Assembly (NCBI GenBank): GCA_914767885.1
Contig: CAJZBQ010000018.1
Location: forward strand, 1,302,001-1,366,000
Reading direction: 5' to 3'
Source of the DNA: Blepharisma stoltei
Taxonomy: Eukaryota > Ciliophora > Heterotrichea > Heterotrichida > Blepharismidae
DNA: 64,000 nucleotides
The notes below the pieces were generated by a model. That model was given only the letters and a program-made list of their open reading frames with translations, ran no database searches and was not told where the DNA came from. Every line of letters starts with the position of its first letter. The stretch's first letter is position 1. The position numbers were made by a program, and so were the translations under genes. Shown piece after piece: positions 20,504 through 29,425 of the stretch.

Positions 20504-23500
20504 ATGAGTTATAAACAAAACTCTTGGGTTACAGTATTCTTACTTACTTAATTATTTATATCGTTTAACGTTCACTACGGGGTAGCCGTTTGCAGAGCTG
20601 CCACCATATTTGTTTATGTGTCGGGCCCATGGACCTATGATCAATCCACTTTGTTGCACCATGATACAGGCAAATATAGCGTTCCGGCTTCGATGGGCTG
20701 CGTTGTCTCGCTCCTCCTTGACTATGATCCTGCGCGTGTTCCGCCTAAGGGTTAACTTCCCCTGGTGTGCTGAGAAATAAAACTTCGAGCCTCTTGATGT
20801 ACTTGGAGCAGTGCCTCTACTTTATATGCCAGAGTTAAACCGCTATTGCTGTACAAAAGAAGTTCTCACTCCCCCCTCTTTAAATTGGAACAAAAAATTT
20901 TGTTTCAATTTAAAGGGGGTTAAGAAAATTTTTTGAAAAAAAAATCAATATAAAATGTTTTTATAAAAAAAAAAAAATTTCTAAAATTTGTTTAATGAAA
21001 TGCTATTTACTCTTTATCCTTAAAAATTAAGCAATATATAACTAAATTTTTATTATTAGTTAATACACCACTATTAATTGGAATCAAAACTATTTGCACA
21101 AATTATTATTGTTATTGATATAGCTTCTTTCGCGTTTTTTCAGTATTATTATGGAAGATCTATCTTTGAGGGCAAGACTAGCTTCTTCTACATTTTTTAT
21201 TTTCTTGGACTGTTTAGATAAGCTAAGACCTTTTAACGATCAATTAATTTAATTTTAAAACGTTTTAAACCAAGAAAAAGCTTTTAATTCGTTAAGGAAG
21301 GCTATTTTTCAGCGCTCATGCTTAATGCCCTTCATTCATGCGAGTAATGGTCCTGGAGCTCGAAATAAGGAGATCTGCAATGAGGAAACACTCTAATGGG
21401 CTCATGGCAGCAATATTGGTGTACGGGCTGGGGAGCAGCAAACAGTATGTTAAGTCCCGGCCTGCTTGTGAAATGCCTGGAAGGAAGTAGTCGATGTAGG
21501 CTAAAAGTGCATATAAGCTTCCTTTGCCATGATTTTCGGCTGCTTGAGAAAGCAAGACTATCATAGTTGCTACTTCTTGGCTTACTGGGGGTTCGGTGTG
21601 TTGGCTTCATTATTATGACATTTTTAGCAAACCTAATTTTTTGACAAGTCTAAGTAAAAATAGCAAATTATTATGGAGGCCAACACAACAATTATAGATG
21701 CCACTGCGATTATTAAAAAAAATTAAAAGAAATATCTAATAAAAGGCTTGCAAAGGAAGATTTTTAGGATTAGTTAATATTTATATGTATTGAATTTTAT
21801 ATTGCTAAAAACCATCTTTGTTTTTAATTTTTAATATTAAGAGATTAATCTTATAGACTCAAAAGTGGGTGAGCCTTCAAGGGTAATTGATGCACATCTC
21901 AATCGTATGCTTACGTGGTAATATTAGAGACAAACTCATAAAGACTTGGAGGAATTTAACTTTTTATAATTCTGAAGGCCATCTTTATTATAAAATATTC
22001 AATAATAGTCTATATCGTTGGAGACTCAAAAGTGGGTGACGCCTTCGACGGGAAATTTAAGTAGATCTAGTAGCGTGCCTATAGTAAGAATATCAGAGGT
22101 AAACTTATAAAGACCTTGGAGAAAATATTTAAATTTCATAATGTCCCTCTTTTTATTGAAAAATTTCATTGCAATTGATGAAGCTTATAAACTTGAAAGT
22201 TGGCGATGCCTTTAAGGGGAAATTAAATCATGTTTAATAGCAATCTTACAGTAGTAATATCAGAGGTAAACTCATAAAGACCTTGGAGATATTTTTCAAT
22301 TTTTTATATTATCATCGCGTTCATCTTTATTGAAAATTTAAAAATCATTGATCAAGCTTATAGACTAAAAAGTGGGCGCCGCCTTTGAATGAAAGTAAAG
22401 CATGCTTAATAGCATTCTTATAGCAGCAAGATCAGAGGCAAACTCATAAAGACCTTGGAGAAAATATTTAATTTTTATGATATCCATCTTTATTGAAAAA
22501 TGTCATAGCAATTGATGAAACTCATTGACTCAAAAGTGGGTGATGCCTTTGAGGGGAAATTAAAGCTTGTTTAATAGCATTCTCCGAGTGGCAAGATCAG
22601 AGGTAAACTTCTAAAGACCTTGGAGAAATTTTCAATTTTATAATGGCGCGAAGTCCATCTTTATTTATAAATTTAACACTATTGATGAATCTTATAGATT
22701 CAAAAGTGGGTGACGCCTTCGAGGGTGAATTTAAGCAGATCTAATAGCGTGCCTATAGCAAGAATATTATTGGTAAACTCATAAAGACCTTGGAGAAATT
22801 TTCAATTTTATAATGGTGAAGACCATCTTTGCTGATAAATTTCATTATTATAGATGAAGCTTATAGAGTCAAAAGTGGGTGATGCCTTTGAGGGAAAATT
22901 GAAGTAGATCTAATAGCGTGCCTATAGTAAGAATACCAGAGATAAACTCATAAAGACCTTGGAGAATATTCAATTTTATAATTGTGAAGACCATCTTTTT
23001 TATAAATTTAACACAATTGATAAAGCTTATAGGCTCAAAAGTGGGTGATGCCTTTGAGGGGAAATCGAAGCACGTCTAATCGCATTCTTATAGTAAGAAT
23101 ATCAGAGCTAAACTCATAAAGACCTTGGAGAAATTTTCAATTTTATAATGGCGAAGGTCATCTTTGTTGAAAAAATTTAAATTGTACTACAGCAAATCAA
23201 ATTTATTAATAGTAAGAGTTAAGGAAATAGATTAATTACCCTTATTTAGATATAAATCCATCTCTAGCCAAGTTTATTTGATTTGTAATCAATTGTTCAG
23301 TATTTTCTAAGAGTATGCTTGTACAGCGAGTTCTAGCCATAATGGTATTATTATAATCTGTTTATTATTAAAATTTTGATAAAAAGCCCCCAATTTAGTT
23401 TACATTTTTATTTTTACTTAGACTTGTCAAAAAATTAGGTTTGCTAAAAATGTCATAATAATGAAGCCAACACACCGAACCCCAGTAAGCCAAGAAGTAG

Positions 23501-26500
23501 CAACTATGATAGTCTTGCTTTCTCAAGCAGCCGAAAATCATGGCAAAGGAAGCTTATATGCACTTTTAGCCTACATCGACTACTTCCTTCCAGGCATTTC
23601 ACAAGCAGGCCGGGACTTAAACATACTGTTTGCTGCTCCCCAGCCCGTACACCAATATTGCTGCCATGAGCCCATTAGAGTGTTTCCTCATTGCAGATCT
23701 CCTTATTTCGAGCTCCAGGACCATTACTCGCATGAATGAAGGGCATTAAGCATGAGCGCTGAAAAATAGCCTTCCCTTAACGAATTAAAAGCTTTTTCTT
23801 GGTTTAAAACGTTTTTAAAATTAAATTAATTGATCGTTAAAAGGTCTTAGCTTATCTAAACAGTCCAAGAAAATAAAAAATGTAGAAGAAGCTAGTCTTG
23901 CCCTCAAAGATAGATCTTCCATAATAATACTGAAAAACGCGAAAGAAGCTATAACAAATAAAAATTAAAAAAAAATTTTAGAAATTTTATCGATCAAAGT
24001 GCTAATTTTGTGTAAATAAAATGTTATTTATACTCTATTCTTTAAAATAAAGCAAGAAATAAGTAAATTTTGAAATTTTATAAAGAATTCGCATTGAATT
24101 TATATCAAAATTATTTAAATAAAAAATATCATTTTTATTAAAAAAAATAAAAAATTTTTGAAAATTAAATGTATTTAAAAATTTAGCAATTTAAGGATAA
24201 TAAATTTATTTAAATAAGATGCTCTTTATACTCTCTTCTTTAAACAAGAGCAAGATATAACTAAATTTTTAATTTTTGTTAAGAAGAAACATTTAACTTA
24301 TATCAAAACATTTTAGATAAAAATTATATATAATTTTTTTTATTATAAAATTAAAATTTTCTTCCAATTTAAAGGGGGGTTAATTTATCAAAAAAGCGAA
24401 AATTTTACCTATATTTTGTTCCAATTTAAAGGGGGGGAGTCAGAAGAAAACCTAACCCCCATATATAAAATTGCTTGAGGAAGAGAAAATTAGTGGAGAG
24501 AAAATTAGCGGAGCAAATTTCGCTCTAACCGAATGCCATTTTATTTATGGGGTTACAGTATTCAGGTAAATCATATTTAGCATATGAAACACAATGATAG
24601 GGTCTACAGTTCTTACGATGCCTTGGGGAATGGATCAGGCTGGAGTTCTGGCAGGAATGTGTATACTATAATTTAATACAAATTTTTTCTTTTATAACAG
24701 ATAGCTTTTATATTAATTTATTAAAATTTACCATAATTTTTAAGCAGTGATGATCATAGGGATAGGTGTGCTGTCTCTTTATACCTGCTCTTTAATTATG
24801 AAAGTCTGCACTCGATACAAGTCCGACGATGTTGTAGAAATGGTTTCCCGCATGTGGGGGAAGAAAGGGCAAGTTGCATCGCTCTATATGTCTTGCTTAG
24901 TTATGTTAGGTGCTTCCATGGTGTACAATGTGCTGATGAATAGTTCGTTTTATGACATTATTGACGGGATTTCTTTGTGGACTACTGATAACGATATAGG
25001 CTGCAAAACCTGCTGGAGTGGATTTTCAAGCAGGTATACACCTTTTATATTAATGGGCTGCTTAATGGTCATGGTTAATATAAAAGAGAAGCAGAAAATC
25101 GTGAAAATCAATTCGTTAGGCATCTATTTCGTGTTGACAATCACAATTTTCTTGATTTTTGTAGGACTCAGGGCAATAACTCTCGATACCTTCACAACTG
25201 ACTCAGAACATATCCCAGATTCTGACAAAAAATGCCACCATGATTGGAATTGCCTTAAACACAACCATAAGGTCGAAATTGACCTTGTTAAGCCAAATTT
25301 CCTGCTTCTTTCAGGAATTCTTACACTTTCATATTTCATTCACAACTGTATTGTGATCATTATGAAAAACAATGCAGAGCCAGAAAAGAACGGCAGAGAC
25401 TTGAGCTTGGGATACTTAGCTGTAGGTGTCTGCTATTTTCTGATAGGAACTCTTGGATATTTTGGATTCAAAGGGAATGGATTCACCCAAGACATAACCC
25501 AGAACGCGTTAGACATGTTTGCTTCTACAAACATATTAGCTTTCATTATGAGAATTGTGCTTTTCACCCAGATGTTCACAGTTTACCCAATGATTATGTT
25601 TTTAGTCCGATCACAGTTTTTTGGGTATTATTATGGAACGGATTATCCTTCTCGAAAGCACATTTTCATATATAGTTTACTCTCCCAGTAAGTGAGACAA
25701 CAAAACCATTGGAAAAATTCTTATTTTTAAGGTACAAATACCCTCGGTTCGCAAACAAAAATTTTTTTAGTATAAAAAAATTTTTATGAAAAAATATGTA
25801 ATAATTATTGTAATGAAATATTTACTCCCCCCCCTCCGTGAGTGAACAAAACCATTAGAAAAATCCCTATTTTTGCCCAAAAACCCACCCTCCGTGAGTG
25901 AACAAAATTTTTTTAATAGAAAATTTTTTTATGGAAAAAAACTTTGATATATAAATGATAATTAGTATAATGAAATCTAGAGCTAATTCTGTTTAATTTT
26001 AAACGAATTGCTTTTTAAAACATAAATTTTATAAATTAAATTAATTTTTGCTTTCCAATTTTCGCGAATTAGGATTTTTTTTAAATTTCGAAAAAAAAAC
26101 TTTTTTATAAAATTTATATATAAATTTTTTTAAAAAACAAAAATAAAATCCCTCTCCGTGAGTGAACAAAATTTTTTTGTTCACTCACAGAGGGGGGGGG
26201 AGTTAGCAAATTCTGTTTAATTAATAGCTTGCATTTTAGAACATAAATTTTTTACAAATTAAATTAATATTTACTTCAAATATATTTTTAATTAGGGTTT
26301 TTGTAAATTTTGAAAAAAGCAAAAAAAAAAATTAAAGGAGGGGAGTTAGTTGTGTGTTCAGCAACCACACTGATTGCGTCAGTTTATCCTAGTGTTGGAG
26401 TTATTGCTGGAATTGTTGGAGCTTTCTGTGGACTATATTTTGTGTATATATGACTTATCTAGATAAAACGGCTTAAAATTTATGCCTAGATGGCCTAAAT

Positions 26501-26807
26501 TTTAGAAAGAATAAATTATTTTTTGTGATAAATTGGGCCAGTTTATTAAAGGGATATAGTTCCAGTCTGCTTATATCTTTATTACTACGATGACGATGCT
26601 CGAGTAAAAGTCCAAGAAGAGCATAGCATGCAATTGATGGATGATAAGGATATGCAAGCCACTGATGCCATTTCAAATAGTGACCTGAAAGAAGATCTAG
26701 GTAATAGAAGGAATCATAAAATCAAATGGACAACTAAAAAATTGCTCCATTTATCTATTTGTGTTTTTGGAGTTGCGGTATTATTATTCCAATTCTTAAC
26801 AGTTTAA
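20504..26807 (+). CDS. Amino acid transporter, SLC38/AAAP family (heavily interrupted)
   Basis: An eleven-helix-type amino acid/auxin permease. The first helix reads VFSIWNTMIGSTVLTMPWGM and is followed by GVLSLYTCSLIMK. The mid-region helices and the C-terminal YPSVGVIAGIVGAFCGLYFV match the SLC38 pattern. The last helix is LLHLSICVFGVAVLLFQFL. Assembly: codons 1-12 at 20504-20539; a 4024-bp insertion between copies of GGGTTACAGTATTC; a 15-nt intron (24566-24580); a 15-nt intron carrying a 72-bp IES (24661-24747); a 669-bp nested MITE (25677-26345); and a 108-bp IES (26447-26554). After removal 1401 nt remain, 466 residues plus stop. All five joins preserve frame. The substrate is unknown; a vacuolar or lysosomal SLC38A9-like role is possible. 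Confidence 0.85.
21120..21661 (-). repeat. Left inverted arm with a short decayed frame
   Basis: Near-perfect inverse of 23409-23952. On the minus strand it contains a frame beginning MKPTHRTP near 21610. Relative to the right arm it has one extra C near the start and one fewer A in the middle, so its first half shifts frame while its second half (ending LISSSRTITRMNEGH) stays open. No family recognised. Confidence 0.75.
21845..23165 (+). repeat. Tandem array, eight units of about 167 bp
   Basis: Each unit contains CTCAAAAGTGGGTGAYGCCT, then TAATAGC...CTTATAGTAAGAAT, then CTCATAAAGACCTTGGAGAA and an AT-rich spacer. Anchors at 21861, 22028, 22195, 22368, 22532, 22702, 22871 and 23037 give spacings of 164-173 bp. 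The units differ by point changes and small indels. No coding. Confidence 0.9.
23409..23952 (+). repeat. Right inverted arm with a short decayed frame
   Basis: Inverse of 21120-21661. A frame of 92 codons (23461-23739) begins MKPTHRTPVSQEVATMIVLL and continues with LLAYIDYFLPGISQAGRDL. Its last 45 codons are shifted relative to the other arm by a single added A. It may be a remnant of a small element-encoded protein. No family recognised. Confidence 0.7.
24669..24740 (+). other. 72-bp IES inside a 15-nt intron
   Basis: The transporter intron reads GTATACTA, then this insert, then TAAGCAG. Removing 72 bp at TA leaves GTATACTATAAGCAG, a canonical 15-nt intron, and the joined exons read GMLMIIGIGV in frame. 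Confidence 0.75.
25677..26345 (+). mobile_element. Old family A MITE in the transporter gene
   Basis: TTA flanks (25677-25679 and 26346-26348). The left part (CTCTCCCAGTAAGTGAGACA and CAAAACCATT) and the right part (AATTCTGTTTAATT ... AAAGGAGGGGAG) are decayed family A sequence, split by the younger copy at 25822-26202. Removal of 669 bp joins FIYSL to VVCSATT in frame. Confidence 0.8.
25822..26202 (+). mobile_element. Young family A MITE nested in the old one
   Basis: TTA flanks (25822-25824 and 26203-26205), full-length family A in plus orientation, with well-conserved ends CTCCGTGAGTGAACAAAA. It interrupts the older element between AATGAAAT and GCAAATTCTG. Confidence 0.9.
26447..26554 (+). 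other. 108-bp IES in the transporter gene
   Basis: A TATA-bounded insert with TGA and TAG stops. Removal gives FVYIVPVCLYLYYYDDD, joining the tenth helix to the loop before the last helix. The exact TA is ambiguous by 2 bp because both sides read TATA. Confidence 0.75.
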
Positions 26808-27221
26808 TTAAGGTCCTCTTAAGTAAATTTTACTAAAATAATTCCAAACACTCCAAACCCGAAAAATCTAAAGTAGCTTGTATTTTTCTAGTTTTAAAAG
26901 AGTCTTTATCAAGGATTATGCTATCTCCCGTCATTCTGTGAATTTTGCTTGCTTGCGAAATTTTTTTTTTTTTTAAAATTTATATATAATAATATTAAAT
27001 TTTTTTTTTAAAAGAAATCTTAATTGCAAAATTTAAAAAATATCATTTAACTTATAAATTTTTTTTTAAAATAGAAATTTTATTAATAATTATCACTCAT
27101 ATATCGAATTAATTTTTAAAAAATTTTTTACTCGATAATAAAGGCTGGTTTTTCTTGGTTTTGTTCGCTCACAGAGTAGAACGTAGTAAGATGTTGCTCG
27201 GTTGTTATAAAAATTAAATAA
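26808..27221. mobile_element. Intergenic with a decayed family A relic
   Basis: From about 26945 to 27190 the sequence follows family A in reverse orientation, with TTATCACTCATATATC and a right end GGTTTTGTTCGCTCACAGAG. The hairpin end and the G-tract are lost. It lies just upstream of the gene at 27222. The remainder has no feature. Confidence 0.55.
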
Positions 27222-27959
27222 ATGGAGTCAAAAAATGATGAAAGCAAACCAGATGAAAATATGAATTATAATGATATTCAGGTAGAAGAAGAAGCAAAAA
27301 TCCTGGAAATTGTAAATAGCTCAGAAAATGAGAAGACTTCAGAACCAACAGAAGAGAACGTTGAAGTTAATGCTAAATTTACGTCTAAAACTAAACACTT
27401 CACTCCTTCAATCAAGATAAGCCGAGCTTTCACAACGCTCACAGAAGAGAACTTAATCCAAAAAGAAATTATGGAAATCTCAGAAGATAAAGCACAAAAC
27501 GCTCTTATAAGAGAGCTTCCGAGAAGATCACAATCAATTATATATGCCTTCTTCAGAAGACTGTATGAACAAATCTATGATAAATTTTTAAGTCCGCAAG
27601 AATTTTTGACCAGCATCGACCCTGAAAATAAAAACAAATTTTCATTGGAGGAGTTTTGCAACGTCCTTATGAAGAATGGGTACCGGTTCACTACGTATGA
27701 ATTAAATTTTGTTTTCAATTTAATTAAAGAAGATGAGTATGTGTCCTCAGAAATGATCATAAGCCAGCTGGAGAGGCAGGAAATTGACTGTGACTCGGAT
27801 AGAAGCTCTGATGTGTCATCTCCTCCGACGAACACGCCTAGCATGCACGGGTTTACTTCATTTGCAAATGCGTTACGTTCATCACTGGGGTGGAAGAATG
27901 AGTGTGATTCGAGTTTTTCAAGAAGTGACTCATGGAATTCAAACTATAGTAAAAACTAA
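27222..27959 (+). CDS. EF-hand protein of unknown function
   Basis: A 245-residue acidic protein. The N-terminal 80 residues are disordered. A helical domain then contains a canonical EF-hand loop, DPENKNKFSLEE (about residues 129-140), flanked by helices SPQEFLTSI and FCNVLMKNGYRF. A second, degenerate hand (KEDEYVSSEMIISQLE) follows, as in paired EF-hands. The C-terminus is Ser/Asn-rich. Calcium binding by the first loop is likely. The partner is unknown. No intron or insert. It ends in TAA. Confidence 0.7.
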   Translation: MESKNDESKPDENMNYNDIQVEEEAKILEIVNSSENEKTSEPTEENVEVNAKFTSKTKHFTPSIKISRAFTTLTEENLIQKEIMEISEDKAQNALIRELPRRSQSIIYAFFRRLYEQIYDKFLSPQEFLTSIDPENKNKFSLEEFCNVLMKNGYRFTTYELNFVFNLIKEDEYVSSEMIISQLERQEIDCDSDRSSDVSSPPTNTPSMHGFTSFANALRSSLGWKNECDSSFSRSDSWNSNYSKN

Positions 27960-28170
27960 TTTTCATAGGATTGATGTATATACTTTTTAGATTAAGATAA
28001 AATTAATTAAGTAGAAATTTTAACCAGTCTGTTTTATTAATTAGATTACAATGTCAAAGGCTGGTTATTTTAATGTGATTTATATTAAGAATATTTTAAA
28101 ATGTTTTTTTCAAAAATTCAAAAAAATTGAAACTTTGCTTTTTGGCATCATTTATTGCTCAAAAAATTAC

Positions 28171-28538
28171 TTACTCCCCCCCCCCTCCGTGAGTGAACAA
28201 AAAAATTTTGTTCACTCACGGAGAGGGGTTAATAATTTTTTTTTTAAAACAATTTATATATAAATTTTATAAAAAATATTTTTTTTCGAAATTTAAAAAA
28301 ATCCTAATTCGCAAAAATTGGAAAGCAAATGTTAATTTAATTTATAAAATTTATGTTTTAAAAAGCAATTCGTTTTAAAATTAAACAGAATTAGTTTTAG
28401 ATTTCATTATATACTAATTATCATTTATATATCAATTTTTCTATTAAAAAAATTTTTGTTCACTCACGGAGGGTGGGTTTTTTGGGCAAAAAATGGCGAT
28501 TTTTCTAATGGTTTTGCTCACTCACGGAGGGGGGGGAG
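28171..28538 (-). mobile_element. CTCC-type MITE, family A
   Basis: TTA flanks (28171-28173 and 28539-28541). Reverse orientation, with the hairpin end at left and the direct-repeat end at right. Confidence 0.9.
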
Positions 28539-28681
28539 TTAAAATAATCCTGCCTATTCTCTTGACTACACAATTAACTTTGGAGTAAAAAATGCGCAAA
28601 GTCATTAATTTTTGGAATATTCTAAATATTATTAAAGCCAAATCATCTAAAAATATTACTAATCTTTAAAATCAGCATATC

Positions 28682-29028
28682 TAAGGATCCCCCCCCCTCA
28701 TTTGTCCAATTTTCTAGTCTTTTATCATTTGTCCATTTTTCTAGTTTTTTTTATAGGAAAAAAAAATTTTTTTTGGACCTCATTTGTCCAATTTTTCTAG
28801 TCAAAATTTTGATAGAGAAAAAAAATTTTCAGGACCTCGATTGTCTCATTTTCTAGTTTTTTTTAAAGTAAAAAACTAGAATTTAGGGCATTCGAAAAAA
28901 ATCAAAAAAGACTAGAAAATTGGACAAATCATTTTTGACTAGATTTTTGGACAAATGAGGCGCTGAAAAAAAAAAATTTCTTATAAAAAAAAGACTAGAA
29001 AATTCGACAAATGAGGGGGGGGGATCCT
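28682..29028. mobile_element. TA-flanked MITE, CATTTGTCC family
   Basis: TA lies at both sides (28682-28683 and 29029-29030). The ends are AGGATCCCCCCCCTCATTTG and its inverse. The motif CATTTGTCCAATTTTCTAG recurs about six times in both orientations, so the whole 347-bp unit is nearly palindromic. The second copy is at 40094-40436. Confidence 0.88.
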
Positions 29029-29128
29029 TACATTTATTGCATATAAATCCCCAATATCTGAGCTTATAGCTTAATTTCAAATATTAAAAGTAATTTTTAA
29101 CCAATCTGGTTGGTATTAAGATTAAGTC

Positions 29129-29416
29129 TTAGGCATCTTTTTCTGCAAACTGACGCCAGTTTTCCACCTGCATTTCGAACTCTTCAAAGATCAATGAATG
29201 AGCAAGTCTGTTTCTGCGAGCTCCAAACTCTATTTGATAGTTAAGATGCGAGTTATGGACTTCAGCTTCTCTATTGATGTGAACACCCCACAAATATCCA
29301 GGAATAAACATAACTAAACTAGCCATTGCAATTGCCATGCCATCTCTTGACAGATACTCATCCATGAAGCCGCAGACAAACCAAAATCTAGACCTTAAGA
29401 ACCATCTAGGTATCAT
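29129..29416 (-). CDS. Small membrane protein (unknown, possibly mitochondrial)
   Basis: A 95-residue protein starting MIPRWFLRSRFWFVCGFMDE, with one membrane segment (MAIAMASLVMFIPGYLWGVH) followed by a charged helix, ending QFAEKDA and TAA. A short basic N-terminus, one helix and a soluble tail are typical of accessory subunits of mitochondrial inner-membrane complexes, and ciliates have many lineage-specific ones; this is only an analogy. It lies 9 bp from the RFT1 stop on the same strand. Confidence 0.5.
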   Translation of the reverse strand: MIPRWFLRSRFWFVCGFMDEYLSRDGMAIAMASLVMFIPGYLWGVHINREAEVHNSHLNYQIEFGARRNRLAHSLIFEEFEMQVENWRQFAEKDA

Positions 29417-29425
29417 TTTTATTTA

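Larger units (their letters stand above)
20866..24439. mobile_element. 3.6-kb CTCC-type element with inverted arms and satellite core
   Basis: TCA lies at both sides (20866-20868 and 24440-24442). The ends are CTCCCCCCTCTTTAAATTGG and CCAATTTAAAGGGGGGGAG, each doubled by a nearby inverted copy (about 20900-20925 and 24360-24380). Inside are two ~540-bp inverted arms (21120-21661 and 23409-23952) and a tandem array at about 21845-23165. No transposase frame is present. Confidence 0.8.
20526..24549. mobile_element. 4.0-kb composite insertion with 14-bp direct repeats
   Basis: GGGTTACAGTATTC occurs at 20526-20539 and again at 24550-24563, and the transporter coding sequence reads through one copy. 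The inserted DNA is a GC-richer island (about 20565-20865), then the 3.6-kb element at 20866-24439, then about 110 bp with a repeated GAGAAAATTAGYGGAG. The direct-repeat length suggests target-primed retroposition of the island, followed by insertion of the 3.6-kb element into it. The left tail is A/T-rich. Confidence 0.75.
27960..29128. other. Intergenic with two MITEs
   Basis: A short frame from an ATG at 28051 would encode about 45 residues if the MITE at 28171-28538 were excised (ending NYLK, TAA), but I do not consider it supported. Two elements, 28171-28538 and 28682-29028, fill most of the space. Confidence 0.4.

Noticed and set aside
21845-23165. CRISPR-like array
   Set aside because: Units are ~167 bp with conservation spread across the unit and no unique spacers; this is a eukaryotic satellite.
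23461-23739. The 92-codon frame in the right arm as a functional gene
   Set aside because: The mirrored arm has it frameshifted twice, the element has no other coding sequence, and no family is recognised; kept as a repeat with a decayed frame.
28051-28263. Short frame running into the MITE at 28171
   Set aside because: Half of it is MITE sequence; after excision it would stop within four codons, and the remaining composition is AT-rich and not convincing.
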